Origin: Gammaproteobacteria bacterium
GTDB lineage: Bacteria > Pseudomonadota > Gammaproteobacteria > Steroidobacterales > Steroidobacteraceae
Direction of reading: 5' to 3'
NCBI GenBank assembly: GCA_025359565.1
Contig: JANYFY010000017.1
Span: 1-64,000 of the forward strand
DNA length: 64,000 nt
Shown piece after piece: positions 15,506 to 24,360 of the stretch (position 1 is its first letter; each line of letters begins with the position of its first letter). Both the position numbers and the translations under genes were made by a program. The notes beneath the pieces are model-generated. The model had not been told where the DNA came from and made no database searches. It saw only the letters and a list, made by a program, of their open reading frames with translations.

Positions 15506-16218
15506 ATTCCGTTGCGACGCTAACCGAATATTTTCGCGACGCTGAGTCCTGGGATGCTGATCGGGCTGCGCTCAGTCGGCGCAGTGCTCGCATCGCCTGG
15601 TGGGTGGCGGGCGCTGGCTGGTTTTGTGCAGTATGCAGCGCGTTAGCCTTGAGTTTACTGATGCCGCTAAAGCAAGTAGAGCCCTTTGTAGTGCGAGTCG
15701 ACAATAGCACCGGCATCGTGGACGTGGTGCCTAGCTATACGGGGGCGCCACCGACTGAGATCGTGACTCGATACTTTCTGACACACTATCTGAGTGTTTG
15801 TGAGCGTTTTAATTTTGCAACCGCTGAAAGTGATTACGAGGAATGTGGTGCATTTCATTCCGCGCAGCGAAATCAGAATTGGTCATCAACGTGGGCAACT
15901 ACTAATCCGGGATCGCCGCTCAACGTACATAAAGATGGTAGTACCGTGCGGGCGCAAGTTAAATCGGTGAGCTTTTTCACACGATCTAGTGGGCTGAGTG
16001 ACTTGGCACAAGTGCGGTATTTAACTGCCACGCGTCAGGCGGGAGGAGCTAGCGAGAAAATTACTCACTGGGTAGCCGCCATTCAGTATGCCTACACAGA
16101 GCCCGCTAAGGACCCGAAGACTCGTCGGTGGAATCCGCTGGGATTCAAAGTGGTGGAGTTTAAGTCCGACCCAGAAGTCGTCATCGAAGCTGCGCGTGAG
16201 GATGGTCATCATGAATAA
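15502..16218 (+). CDS. virB8: Type IV secretion protein VirB8
   Basis: 238 residues: a cytoplasmic N-terminus (TEYFRDAESWDADR), one membrane helix near residues 32-53, and an NTF2-like periplasmic domain (VVRVDNSTGIVDVV, VTRYFLTHYL, NPLGFKVVEFKSDPEVV). This is the bitopic assembly factor of the inner-membrane complex. Overlaps the virB7-like gene by ATGA and virB9 by 8 nt. Confidence 0.93.
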   Translation: MNSVATLTEYFRDAESWDADRAALSRRSARIAWWVAGAGWFCAVCSALALSLLMPLKQVEPFVVRVDNSTGIVDVVPSYTGAPPTEIVTRYFLTHYLSVCERFNFATAESDYEECGAFHSAQRNQNWSSTWATTNPGSPLNVHKDGSTVRAQVKSVSFFTRSSGLSDLAQVRYLTATRQAGGASEKITHWVAAIQYAYTEPAKDPKTRRWNPLGFKVVEFKSDPEVVIEAAREDGHHE

Positions 16219-17020
16219 GGTTGTGAGGGTCACTATCCTGTGCTTAAGCGGACTGTGGTCGCTCAATGTTTTGGCTGAGCTCTCCCCACCCAAAGGAGCG
16301 ATTGATAGCCGAATTCGGGTGGCTCCTTATAACGCTGAGGAGGTTTATAGACTGCAAGGACTAGTGGGTTACCAAATTGATTTGCAGTTTGAGAGTGGCG
16401 AGACATTTGTTGGTTTGGGTGCGGGCGATATCGACGGTTTGTCTTTTGTGGGACAAGACAATCATCTGTTCTTAAAACCCAAAGCTACACGCGTGGCTAC
16501 TAACCTTACGGTGCTGACTAATCGGCGGCACTATCAGTTGGACTACTCGTCAGTAACAAATTCTAAAATTTCTGAAGGCGAGGTTATTTATGCGTTGCGG
16601 TTCACCTATCCACCGCCAGCTCCGGTACCGGATGACAAAGCAGCGGCGAATGTTTCAAGCGAATTAAAGCAGGCTTCGGCGCAGCGCTTGCAGAATTCGA
16701 ACTATTGGTTTTGCGGTAGTTCGGCAATAAGACCGATTGCGGCTTCCGACGACGGGGTTCATACGCGGTTGAGATTTGCTTCTCATGCGGACCTTCCGGC
16801 AATTTTTGTGCGTAATGAAGACGGTGAGTCGCTCGTGAATTTCAGTATGGACGATGATGATGTCGTGGTGCATCGACTCGCAGCGCGTTTTGTCTTACGG
16901 CGCGGCAAGCAAACCGGCTGTATTGTGAATCGCGGCTATGTCGGCGGCGGAGTACGACTGAAATCTGGAACGATCGCGCCACAGGTGGAGCGTCAGGTGC
17001 ATTCGGTGTCTCATGAATGA
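16211..17020 (+). CDS. virB9: Type IV secretion protein VirB9
   Basis: 269 residues from ATG 16211 with a signal peptide ending VLAELS. The N-terminal part matches the VirB9/CagX/TrbG family (DSRIRVAPYNAEEVYRLQG, DIDGLSFVGQDNHLFLKPKA), and the C-terminal beta domain has YWFCG...VHTRLRFAS.ADLPAIFV. It forms the outer-membrane core with VirB7 and VirB10. The reading frame begins earlier inside virB8; the signal peptide fixes the internal ATG. Confidence 0.92.
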   Translation: MNKVVRVTILCLSGLWSLNVLAELSPPKGAIDSRIRVAPYNAEEVYRLQGLVGYQIDLQFESGETFVGLGAGDIDGLSFVGQDNHLFLKPKATRVATNLTVLTNRRHYQLDYSSVTNSKISEGEVIYALRFTYPPPAPVPDDKAAANVSSELKQASAQRLQNSNYWFCGSSAIRPIAASDDGVHTRLRFASHADLPAIFVRNEDGESLVNFSMDDDDVVVHRLAARFVLRRGKQTGCIVNRGYVGGGVRLKSGTIAPQVERQVHSVSHE

Positions 17021-18107
17021 TCAGGTGGTTGGAGAGCGTGAGACAGCCGTCACGCGGGTGAGGTCCATTCAGTCGCGTCTGACTCAGGTGTTGGCGATTG
17101 GACTTATGGGTACTCTTGGTCTTGGCACCCTCACTTGGTATTACGCCAATGCGATGTCGCGGCCAGGCCTTGCTCGCCAGAACGCACAAAATCTGTCGTC
17201 GGTGCATGCTCAAGGCGAGATGGCATTGCCTAGTTTGGGTAAAATAGAGGAGCCCGTCTGGCAGTCGTCCCCGGCAAGTGTAAGCGCCACGCTTCCAGAA
17301 ATACCGCAAATGAGCGGCCTGGTTTCCCCCTATAACAATAGCGCGCCTGCTGCTGTGGCCGTGCCCGCTAAAACGCCCACTCAGATCGCTGCAGAGCGTC
17401 GCTTATCGGGGTCGGTATTTTCCCGTCAAGGTTTAAGTGGCGGAGCAGCTGCGGCGGTCCGGGCGGAGGGGGGCGAACTCGCCTCACTGTTACAACCGAG
17501 CGCTGCATCGACACTCAACGCCCAAGTTTTGCCGACACAGGCGTTACTTCTGCCTAAAGGCGCGTTTCTCGACTGCACGCTTGAAACTGCCATTGATTCG
17601 ACTTTGCCTGGCATGACCACCTGTGTTCTTGCCACGGATACTTTTAGTGTCAACGGCCAAGTGGTTCTGATGGAACGGGGCACCAAATTGGTCGGTGAGA
17701 CTCGCGGGCAGGTGCAGCAAGGGGCGGCTCGTGTCTTTGTGGTGTGGACCGAAGCACGTACTCCCACGGGCGTGATAGTTCCGTTGGACTCCCCTGGAGC
17801 GGATGAGCTAGGGCGTTCGGGATTGCCCGGCAATATCAATCGTCATTTCTGGGAGCGTTTTGGTGCGGCTGTGTTGGTCTCAGTGATTGATGGGGCAATT
17901 CAAGGCGCAGTTCAGTCATCGCGATCAAATGGCACCGTGCTCGTCAATCCTAGTGGCTCGCAAGGCGTGCTTACCGAGGTGCTTAAAAGCACGATCAATA
18001 TTTCTCCCACGGTGGTCAAGCAGCACGGCGATCGTATTCAAGTATTGGTGGCTAAGGATTTAGACTTCAGGTCGGTATATGAGCTTAAAACCAGTCATTT
18101 GCACTAA
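17013..18107 (+). CDS. virB10: Type IV secretion protein VirB10
   Basis: 364 residues: cytoplasmic tail, one membrane helix near residues 27-47 (VLAIGLMGTLGLGTLTWYYA), a proline- and alanine-rich periplasmic linker, and the TrbI/VirB10 beta-barrel domain (LLPKGAFLDCTLETAID, ERGTKLVGETRG, GLPGNINRHFWERFG, IQVLVAKDLDF). VirB10 spans both membranes and transmits ATPase state to the outer pore. Overlaps virB9 by 8 nt and virB11 by 29 nt. Confidence 0.94.
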   Translation: MNDQVVGERETAVTRVRSIQSRLTQVLAIGLMGTLGLGTLTWYYANAMSRPGLARQNAQNLSSVHAQGEMALPSLGKIEEPVWQSSPASVSATLPEIPQMSGLVSPYNNSAPAAVAVPAKTPTQIAAERRLSGSVFSRQGLSGGAAAAVRAEGGELASLLQPSAASTLNAQVLPTQALLLPKGAFLDCTLETAIDSTLPGMTTCVLATDTFSVNGQVVLMERGTKLVGETRGQVQQGAARVFVVWTEARTPTGVIVPLDSPGADELGRSGLPGNINRHFWERFGAAVLVSVIDGAIQGAVQSSRSNGTVLVNPSGSQGVLTEVLKSTINISPTVVKQHGDRIQVLVAKDLDFRSVYELKTSHLH

Positions 18108-19131
18108 TACTGCGAGCGAATTTTCAGCGTTGGCGCTTACGTTACGAGCTCTGCGGCCATTACTGAATAATAGCGACATAACTGAGCTGTGTATCAATCG
18201 TCCCCATGAGGCATTCATCGAAACATCGGAGGGGTGGCTTCGCGAGGAGCTGCCGTATGCAGACTATGAGTGGTGCATGCGATTAGCGAAATTGGTCGCA
18301 AATTCAACTCAGCAACGCATCGATGAGGTGTCCCCCTTGTTGTCAGCGACGCTGCCCAGTGGCGAGCGTATTCAAATAGTAATTCCACCCGCCACCACTC
18401 CTGGGTGCGTCGCGATTAGCATTAGGCGGCCGTCTGACAAGGTGTGGTCGATCGAAGAGCTTGATGCTGCGGGAATTTTCAAAAAGACCCGGCGTGCAGC
18501 GCCCAACGTTGATGCCATAGAGATCGCTTTGCAGGAATTGTTGGCTACGGGTGCTTTTCTAGACTTTATGCGTCTAGCAGTGCGAAGTCGTCAGAATATT
18601 ATCGTATCGGGGCCCACGGGTTCTGGTAAGACTACCTGGACTAAGGCGCTGATTCAGGAAATTACCCCTGATGAGCGTCTCATTACCATCGAAGATGCTC
18701 GCGAGTTGGTGTTGGATCGGCATCCCAATCATGTGCGATTATTTTACTCAAAAGACGATCAGGGCTTGAGCCGAGTGACTCCTAAGCAATTGTTGGAGTC
18801 ATGTCTGCGGATGAAGCCGGATCGAATACTACTGGCCGAATTGCGTGGGGAAGAAGCCTTTGACTACCTTCGCGCGGTGAACTCGGGTCACCCCGGCTCG
18901 ATTACGAGCATACACGCGGCGAGTGCTGAGCTGGCCTTTGAGCAACTAGTGCTGTTGGTCAAACAAAATCAAGGGGGTCGGGAGCTTGCGCGTGCGGATA
19001 TCAAGAATATTCTGTATCTATTGGTCGACGTCGTTATTCAATTTAACGTAGAAAATCATGAGCGTTATATCAAGGAAATTTGGTACGACCCGGCGCGAAA
19101 AGCTGGGCAAGCGCGTGGGGAATTTGGCTGA
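18079..19131 (+). CDS. virB11: Type IV secretion ATPase VirB11
   Basis: 350 residues of the GspE/VirB11 hexameric ATPase family. Walker A GPTGSGKTTWTKAL is near residue 178; then the Asp box ITIEDARELV, Walker B RILLAELRGEEAFDYLRAVNSGHPGS (given in part) and the His box SITSIHAASAE. The start overlaps virB10 by 29 nt. The stop TGA shares bases with the ATG of the first coupling-protein gene (TGATG). Confidence 0.95.
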   Translation: MSLKPVICTNTASEFSALALTLRALRPLLNNSDITELCINRPHEAFIETSEGWLREELPYADYEWCMRLAKLVANSTQQRIDEVSPLLSATLPSGERIQIVIPPATTPGCVAISIRRPSDKVWSIEELDAAGIFKKTRRAAPNVDAIEIALQELLATGAFLDFMRLAVRSRQNIIVSGPTGSGKTTWTKALIQEITPDERLITIEDARELVLDRHPNHVRLFYSKDDQGLSRVTPKQLLESCLRMKPDRILLAELRGEEAFDYLRAVNSGHPGSITSIHAASAELAFEQLVLLVKQNQGGRELARADIKNILYLLVDVVIQFNVENHERYIKEIWYDPARKAGQARGEFG

Positions 19132-20792
19132 TGGATCTGGCAATGCTGCATGGGTGGCAGGCACTGGCGCTGGGCTATGGGGCGGTGCAAGGTCCAATGT
19201 GGGTAGGCTTGGCACAAAATCATGCACCGCTGTCTCGATACTTTTTATCGCCATTAGTGGCGGCCCCGCTCACCGTCATAGCGGGCTTAAGTGTGGTCGC
19301 AGCGAGTTCCTTCATTCCGGGAATGGCTGCCGGCGATGGCGTACTCCAATGGGCAATGGGCCTGAGTCTGGGCGCCACCCTAGGGTTTATCGGCGGTCAG
19401 GAATGCGCTGGACTGCAGCCCAGTAACCGAGTCTATCAGCGGGGAACGTTGATCTCGGAGCTAAAGGGGGAAGACTCCTCAAAATCACCTCGGCAGTCCG
19501 CTGAAAGGGCTATTAGGTTAGCGGGACGCAATGTGCGTGCGGAAGATGAAACTAAGCATTTTAAAATGATTGGTACTACGGGTACTGGAAAGAGCGCTGC
19601 CATTCAGGAAATATTAATCAGTGCGCTGGCACGGGGCGATCGCGCCATCATTGCGGATCCTGACGGTGGGTACACCCAGCGTTTTTTTAACGCGGCGCGC
19701 GGTGATAAAATTCTAAATCCTTTCGATTCGAAATCGGTCAAATGGGATTTATTCGGAGAAATAAATACTCCCTACGATGTCGACCAGCTGGCACGCTCTT
19801 TTATTCCCGATCACGAGGGCGCGGATCGTAGCTGGCGGGGATACGCTCGTACTTTTTTTACTGCGGTTACTCGCCAGGCGCGCGATGCCGGTGTTCGTAG
19901 TGTCGCTGAATTGTACCGGCTGCTCGTAATTGCTGAACCTAAAGAGTTACGAACCTTAGTCGAGGGTACTCCCGCGCAGCCGTTCTTAGATGAAGATAAC
20001 AGTCGAATGTTTGACTCCATCCGCTCAGTAACTGCCTCGGCGGTGGCGGCGCTTGAATATGTGGCCGAGCAGAACGCTCCTGAGATGTCGGTGAGGCAGT
20101 GGGTGCGCAGCGAATCTCCTGGCGTATTGTTCATGCCCTACAAGGCGGGACAAATTCCAGCTTTACGCTCAATTATTTCCGGTTGGATGCGCCTTGCCAT
20201 TTTCGAGAAGATGCATGCAAGGGAGGAGGGGCTCGCCGTGGGCCAAGATCACAATAAACCGCTATGGTTTGTGGTTGATGAACTAGATGCCTTGGGGAAA
20301 ATCGATGGCCTCAAAGATGCCTTGGTAAGGCTGCGGAAATTTGGCGGTCGATGTGTGCTGGGTTTCCAGTCCATCGCGCAAGTTTCCGGAACTTATGGTC
20401 AGAGTGACGCCCATACCCTTGTTGAGAACTGTAGCAACACTTTGATTTTGCGCTGCTCAGCGAGCGAGGGGGGTGGTACGGCCCGATTTGCCTCGCAGTT
20501 GATTGGTGATCGAGAAATATTGCGTACGACCCTATCGACCAATCATGGGAACTCCGATGAAGTCGTTTCCCGTTCACGCAGTGAGCACTTTAGCGTTGAA
20601 GCGGCGTTGATGCCGTCTCAGATTGAACAGCTGCCGGATCTGGTTGGCTATTTGAAATACGCCTCGGAGCCGCAATGGACGCGTGTGAGGTTAGTCCCGC
20701 CGGCGGAACGCCACGTCGTGAGATCTTTGACCATCGCGGCATCAAAAAACCAGAAAAAAACACTTGCGATAGACGGATTTGACTATGACTGA
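19131..20792 (+). CDS. virD4: Coupling protein, TrwB/TraD-type VirD4 (copy 1)
   Basis: 553 residues from ATG 19131. The N-terminus carries two hydrophobic segments (about residues 35-60 and 70-90), then a type IV secretion DNA-binding ATPase domain: GTTGTGKSAAIQ near residue 148, IADPDGGYTQRFF, and Walker B WFVVDELDALGKIDGLKDAL. The protein recruits the relaxase-DNA complex to the channel. A close paralogue is encoded at 21287-22693, with a small membrane-protein gene between. The two share long identical blocks, including KAGQI.ALRS and LRKFGGR.VLGFQSIAQVS. Confidence 0.92.
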   Translation: MDLAMLHGWQALALGYGAVQGPMWVGLAQNHAPLSRYFLSPLVAAPLTVIAGLSVVAASSFIPGMAAGDGVLQWAMGLSLGATLGFIGGQECAGLQPSNRVYQRGTLISELKGEDSSKSPRQSAERAIRLAGRNVRAEDETKHFKMIGTTGTGKSAAIQEILISALARGDRAIIADPDGGYTQRFFNAARGDKILNPFDSKSVKWDLFGEINTPYDVDQLARSFIPDHEGADRSWRGYARTFFTAVTRQARDAGVRSVAELYRLLVIAEPKELRTLVEGTPAQPFLDEDNSRMFDSIRSVTASAVAALEYVAEQNAPEMSVRQWVRSESPGVLFMPYKAGQIPALRSIISGWMRLAIFEKMHAREEGLAVGQDHNKPLWFVVDELDALGKIDGLKDALVRLRKFGGRCVLGFQSIAQVSGTYGQSDAHTLVENCSNTLILRCSASEGGGTARFASQLIGDREILRTTLSTNHGNSDEVVSRSRSEHFSVEAALMPSQIEQLPDLVGYLKYASEPQWTRVRLVPPAERHVVRSLTIAASKNQKKTLAIDGFDYD

Positions 20793-21282
20793 TTCCGAAA
20801 CGCTACGAATGGGGCTTTTGATGGAAGGCGTGCAAGCGCAGCAACAAATAGCCGAAGCGAGTTTGGAAAAATTGCGCGTGCACACACTTGGACTTGACGA
20901 TGTCGTTCGAGAGGAGATTCGGCGAACCTTGATCAATGAGTTACGTGAGCTTAACCACGAAAACCAGCAGACTGTGCGGTCTTTAAGAGCTATTCGACGC
21001 ATCGCTGATAGGCGCGGGATTTTTACGTGCCTAACAGTTGCAGCACTTTGCGCCATTATTCCGTGCGCAATTGTCAGAGTGGCATTGCCAACTCCCGAGG
21101 AGATTGTGCGGCTTAGAAGTGAGCGGGATACGTTGATGCAGAATTTGGCACGTCTCGAGCGAATAGGGGGACGAGTGGAATTGAGGCGATGCGGTGCGAC
21201 GAGTCGACTTTGTGTGCGAGTGGATGCCAAAGCGTCGGCTTATGGTCTGAAAGCCGACTATTTAATTGTGAAGGGGTATTGA
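20785..21282 (+). CDS. Small membrane protein between two coupling-protein genes
   Basis: 165 residues from ATG 20785, overlapping the first coupling-protein gene by 8 nt. The N-terminal ~70 residues look helical and charged (EEIRRTLINELRELNHENQQTV), then a single membrane helix (FTCLTVAALCAIIPCAIV), then a second coiled-coil segment (PEEIVRLRSERDTLMQNLARLE) and a short basic C-terminal domain with Cys (RRCGATSRLCVRVDAK). I do not recognise a named family. The place between two T4CP genes suggests a coupling or relaxosome accessory protein; this is inference. Confidence 0.7.
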   Translation: MTDSETLRMGLLMEGVQAQQQIAEASLEKLRVHTLGLDDVVREEIRRTLINELRELNHENQQTVRSLRAIRRIADRRGIFTCLTVAALCAIIPCAIVRVALPTPEEIVRLRSERDTLMQNLARLERIGGRVELRRCGATSRLCVRVDAKASAYGLKADYLIVKGY

Positions 21283-21286
21283 CCGT

Positions 21287-22693
21287 ATGTCGTGGCTGTT
21301 GTCAATTTTGGCATGGCACGAAGTGTTGGTGTTGACCGGGGTCGCTGGCGGGACGGTGGTAATTGCCACGACTTTTATGATGTTTAGGCGCAAGCCGTAT
21401 GAGTCGCATCATCGAGGAGTAATGCTGATGGCTAGCGGTCTTGGAGCTCGATGGCCGTTACGGGGTACTCGTCCTGGCGTGTTGTCGGTGGCGGGTATTA
21501 CGATCCCTACACTCGATGAAACTAAACATTTCAAATTTATCGGCACTACCGGTACCGGCAAATCAACTGCGATACGCGAACTTCTGAGTACCGCCATTGA
21601 TCGAGGTGACCGAGCATTGATCGCCGATCCCGATGGCGGTTATATGCGACACTTTTTTGATCGAAGACGCGGCGATATTATCTTAAATCCATTTGAGCGA
21701 AACGCAGTTAAATGGGATTTATTTTCGGAGCTTCACAATACTTACGATGTCGAGCAGCTCGTCAGTGGTTTAATACCTGAGAGTCACGATGCGGCTGCGA
21801 GCGAGTGGCGCGGTTATGCACGGACATTTTTAACAGCGGTGATACGTCGTTGTCATCTTGAAGGACGGTGTGATTGCACTGAGTTGTGGCGTCTACTGGC
21901 GATAGCATCCAATGACGAATTGCGCGCTCTAGTGGCAGGAACGCCGGCGCAGCCTTTTTTAGATCCCGAAAATGCCCGAATGTTTGGCTCTATTCGTTCT
22001 GTCACAGGTTCGGCGGTAGCGGCACTTGAGTATGTTCAAGCACAACGTGCTCCCAGCTTTTCGGTGCGGCATTGGGTGCGCTCTGGCTCAAACTCAGGGT
22101 TACTCTTTATCCCCTATAAGGCGGGACAGATCGCGGCGCTACGTTCGATGATCGCGACTTGGCTTAAGTTGGCTATTTTTGAGGCAATGAGTGTGGATGA
22201 GGATAGAGATCAACATCTTTGGCTAGTGGTGGACGAACTCGACGCATTAGGGCCCATTGATGGATTAAAAGACGCCTTGGCGCGTTTGCGTAAATTTGGC
22301 GGTCGAGTCGTCTTAGGGTTCCAATCAATTGCGCAGGTATCCGATACGTATGGTTCGGGTGCAGCACAAACTATTGTTGAGAATTGTGGCAACACGCTGA
22401 TCTTGCGTTGCTCAGGCAGTGAGAATGGCGGCACCTCTCAATTTGCGTCGCGTCTCATTGGGGATCGGGAAATCATTCGGCGGCAAATATCGCGCGGCCG
22501 CGATGGCGAGAGTGGATTTAGCGGGCAGGGTAGACGCCGCTCTACTAATATCACGACCGCACATGTCACGGAAGCTGCGGTAATGCCCTCTGAGATCGAG
22601 ACGCTTCCCGATCTTGCGGGATTCTTAAAACTGGCTTCCTCACCGGGCTGGCGCAAGGTTGCTTTTTCCTCTAGGCCACGGGTTACACACTGA
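21287..22693 (+). CDS. Coupling protein, TrwB/TraD-type (copy 2)
   Basis: 468 residues. One N-terminal membrane segment (LLSILAWHEVLVLTGVAGG), then the same ATPase domain as copy 1: ETKHFKFIGTTGTGKSTAI (Walker A near residue 86), IADPDGGYMRHFF, and LWLVVDELDALGPIDGL. By eye well over half of aligned positions are identical to copy 1 over some 330 residues, but the N-terminus is about 60 residues shorter and the C-terminus diverges. Both Walker motifs are intact, so it is not an obvious pseudogene. It directly precedes the relaxase. Confidence 0.9.
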   Translation: MSWLLSILAWHEVLVLTGVAGGTVVIATTFMMFRRKPYESHHRGVMLMASGLGARWPLRGTRPGVLSVAGITIPTLDETKHFKFIGTTGTGKSTAIRELLSTAIDRGDRALIADPDGGYMRHFFDRRRGDIILNPFERNAVKWDLFSELHNTYDVEQLVSGLIPESHDAAASEWRGYARTFLTAVIRRCHLEGRCDCTELWRLLAIASNDELRALVAGTPAQPFLDPENARMFGSIRSVTGSAVAALEYVQAQRAPSFSVRHWVRSGSNSGLLFIPYKAGQIAALRSMIATWLKLAIFEAMSVDEDRDQHLWLVVDELDALGPIDGLKDALARLRKFGGRVVLGFQSIAQVSDTYGSGAAQTIVENCGNTLILRCSGSENGGTSQFASRLIGDREIIRRQISRGRDGESGFSGQGRRRSTNITTAHVTEAAVMPSEIETLPDLAGFLKLASSPGWRKVAFSSRPRVTH

Positions 22694-22702
22694 GCGTCCG
22701 CC

Positions 22703-23695
22703 ATGGCTATTTATTATCTCAATATTACGAGCTTTGGTCGGGCGAATGGCAGTAGCGCAGTGAGTGCAGCGGCATACCGCTCCGGCGAACGAATTCGCGA
22801 TGAGCGAACTGGGAAGACTTACGATCACACCGAGCGTGCTGGGGTCCTGCACAAGGAGATTGTGCTGCCCTCTAAGTTTGCCAACGCCGACATGGAGTGG
22901 GCGCGCGATCGTACAAAATTATGGAATAGCGCGGAAGAGGCTGAGACGCGTAAGAATTCCCGAGTGGCGCGCGAGTACTTGGTCGCGTTGCCGGTGGAGC
23001 TGTCACCCGAACAACGATTGACTTTAGTACGCGAGTTCTCGCAAGAACTATCTAATCGTTATCAATTTGCAGTCGATTTTACCCTTCATGCACCGCGCAC
23101 CGCGCCTGATAGCGATTCGCGAAATTTCCATGCGCACCTTTTGGCGACTACTCGTGAAGTTACTTTCGAAGGTCTTGGCGGTAAGACTCATTTGGAATTT
23201 AGCGACCGGAATCGATATCGCTTAGGAATGCAATCGGTGGCTCATGAGGTTGTGCATACTCGTGAACGTTGGGCTAGTGTTACCAATCACGCACTAAAAA
23301 CCGCTAACGTGTCAGCGCGAATCGATCATCGGAGTCTGGCTGCGCAAGGAGTCGATCGTGAGCCAAACCCTCGTATTCCACATGCTCTGATAGAGATGGA
23401 AAGATTGGGCTATCGTAGCCATGTTGCGGATAACATCCGCGCGGAGTTTCACGCTCGAGTGGAGCGTCGCGAGCATACAAGAGCGCAGACGAGCGAGCAG
23501 GGGATGGTGCAAGCGCCTGTGCATGCGCCTGTGAAAGCGCTCGAATCGAGCGAGCAAAAGGTGCGTACGCTAGAGGAAATCCGCCGTCAAGCGCGCGAGA
23601 ATTGGCTTAAAATGCGCCAGTCCGTGGTATTGCCATCGCCTAAGGATACTGATCGTGGACAGCACCGTACTAGCGACTCAGACCATTCGCTGTGA
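22703..23695 (+). CDS. mobA: MobA/MobL-family relaxase (MOBQ)
   Basis: A 330-residue relaxase. MAIYYLNITSFGRANGSSAVSAAAYRSGERI is the classic MOBQ N-terminus (quoted in spirit: AIYYLN..., AAAYRSGE). The catalytic histidine cluster is DSRNFHAHLLATTREV near residues 135-150, and the segment RERWASVTNHAL follows. Length is short: no helicase or primase extension, only a helical C-terminal tail rich in Glu, Arg and Gln. It nicks oriT and leads the strand into the VirB channel. I did not identify oriT itself. Confidence 0.92.
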   Translation: MAIYYLNITSFGRANGSSAVSAAAYRSGERIRDERTGKTYDHTERAGVLHKEIVLPSKFANADMEWARDRTKLWNSAEEAETRKNSRVAREYLVALPVELSPEQRLTLVREFSQELSNRYQFAVDFTLHAPRTAPDSDSRNFHAHLLATTREVTFEGLGGKTHLEFSDRNRYRLGMQSVAHEVVHTRERWASVTNHALKTANVSARIDHRSLAAQGVDREPNPRIPHALIEMERLGYRSHVADNIRAEFHARVERREHTRAQTSEQGMVQAPVHAPVKALESSEQKVRTLEEIRRQARENWLKMRQSVVLPSPKDTDRGQHRTSDSDHSL

Positions 23696-24333
23696 TTGGC
23701 GCGGTACCGTATGCTTCTATTTATGTGTATTCGCCACAGGGGGGTGGCATTGTCTCGGAGCGGTCACGTTTGCTGCTGGCATTATTGAAAGCCGATGACC
23801 TTAAGTTCATTGCAAAATACGCCGCTCGCGTGCGACAGCAGGCGGAGTCTTCCACGCTGCAAGATTTCTTTTCGAGCTCAGATTGTTTGATGCCAGTACC
23901 TAGAAGCATGCCGCAGCCAGTGGGGGTTGTCTCGGTGACCGAGCATTTAGCAGTGGCTTTGGTACGGGAAGGTATTGGCCAACGGGTTCTACCTTTACTT
24001 AAGCGGAAATGGGCGGTTCCGAAATCGGCAACGGCCCCGGTGGGTAAGCGACCGACGGTTAAGCGCCATTACGATTCTCTGGGAGTTGAATTCCGCTGTA
24101 TCGAAGCCGATTCCCTGGTGCCGAAACGGATCATGTTGATAGATGACGTGATTACCAAAGGTCGTACTTTGCTGGCGGCTGCAACTCGAGTACGTGAGGT
24201 CTTCCCGAGCGCTGCTATCAGCGCCTTTGCATTGGTGCGCACCATGGGATTAATTGCGGGTGTCGACTGTTTATTGAAGCCTGCGCTTGGCGAAATTCGG
24301 TGGAAGGCGGGAGATGCACTGCGCAGTCCTTAA
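23692..24333 (+). CDS. ComF-like phosphoribosyltransferase
   Basis: 213 residues from GTG 23692, overlapping the relaxase stop (GTGA). The type I PRTase signature is RIMLIDDVITKGRTLLAAA near residues 148-166; an earlier DCLMPVPRSMPQP block resembles the ComF/GntX family, but the N-terminal zinc finger of ComF is missing. Also notable: VPKSATAPVGKRPTVKRHYDSL. Such proteins transfer or release ribose-5-phosphate groups from PRPP; its substrate here is unknown. Tight coupling to the relaxase gene suggests it belongs to the element. Confidence 0.8.
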   Translation: MIGAVPYASIYVYSPQGGGIVSERSRLLLALLKADDLKFIAKYAARVRQQAESSTLQDFFSSSDCLMPVPRSMPQPVGVVSVTEHLAVALVREGIGQRVLPLLKRKWAVPKSATAPVGKRPTVKRHYDSLGVEFRCIEADSLVPKRIMLIDDVITKGRTLLAAATRVREVFPSAAISAFALVRTMGLIAGVDCLLKPALGEIRWKAGDALRSP

Positions 24334-24360
24334 CGCTAACCTGGGATAGTATTATGAGCA

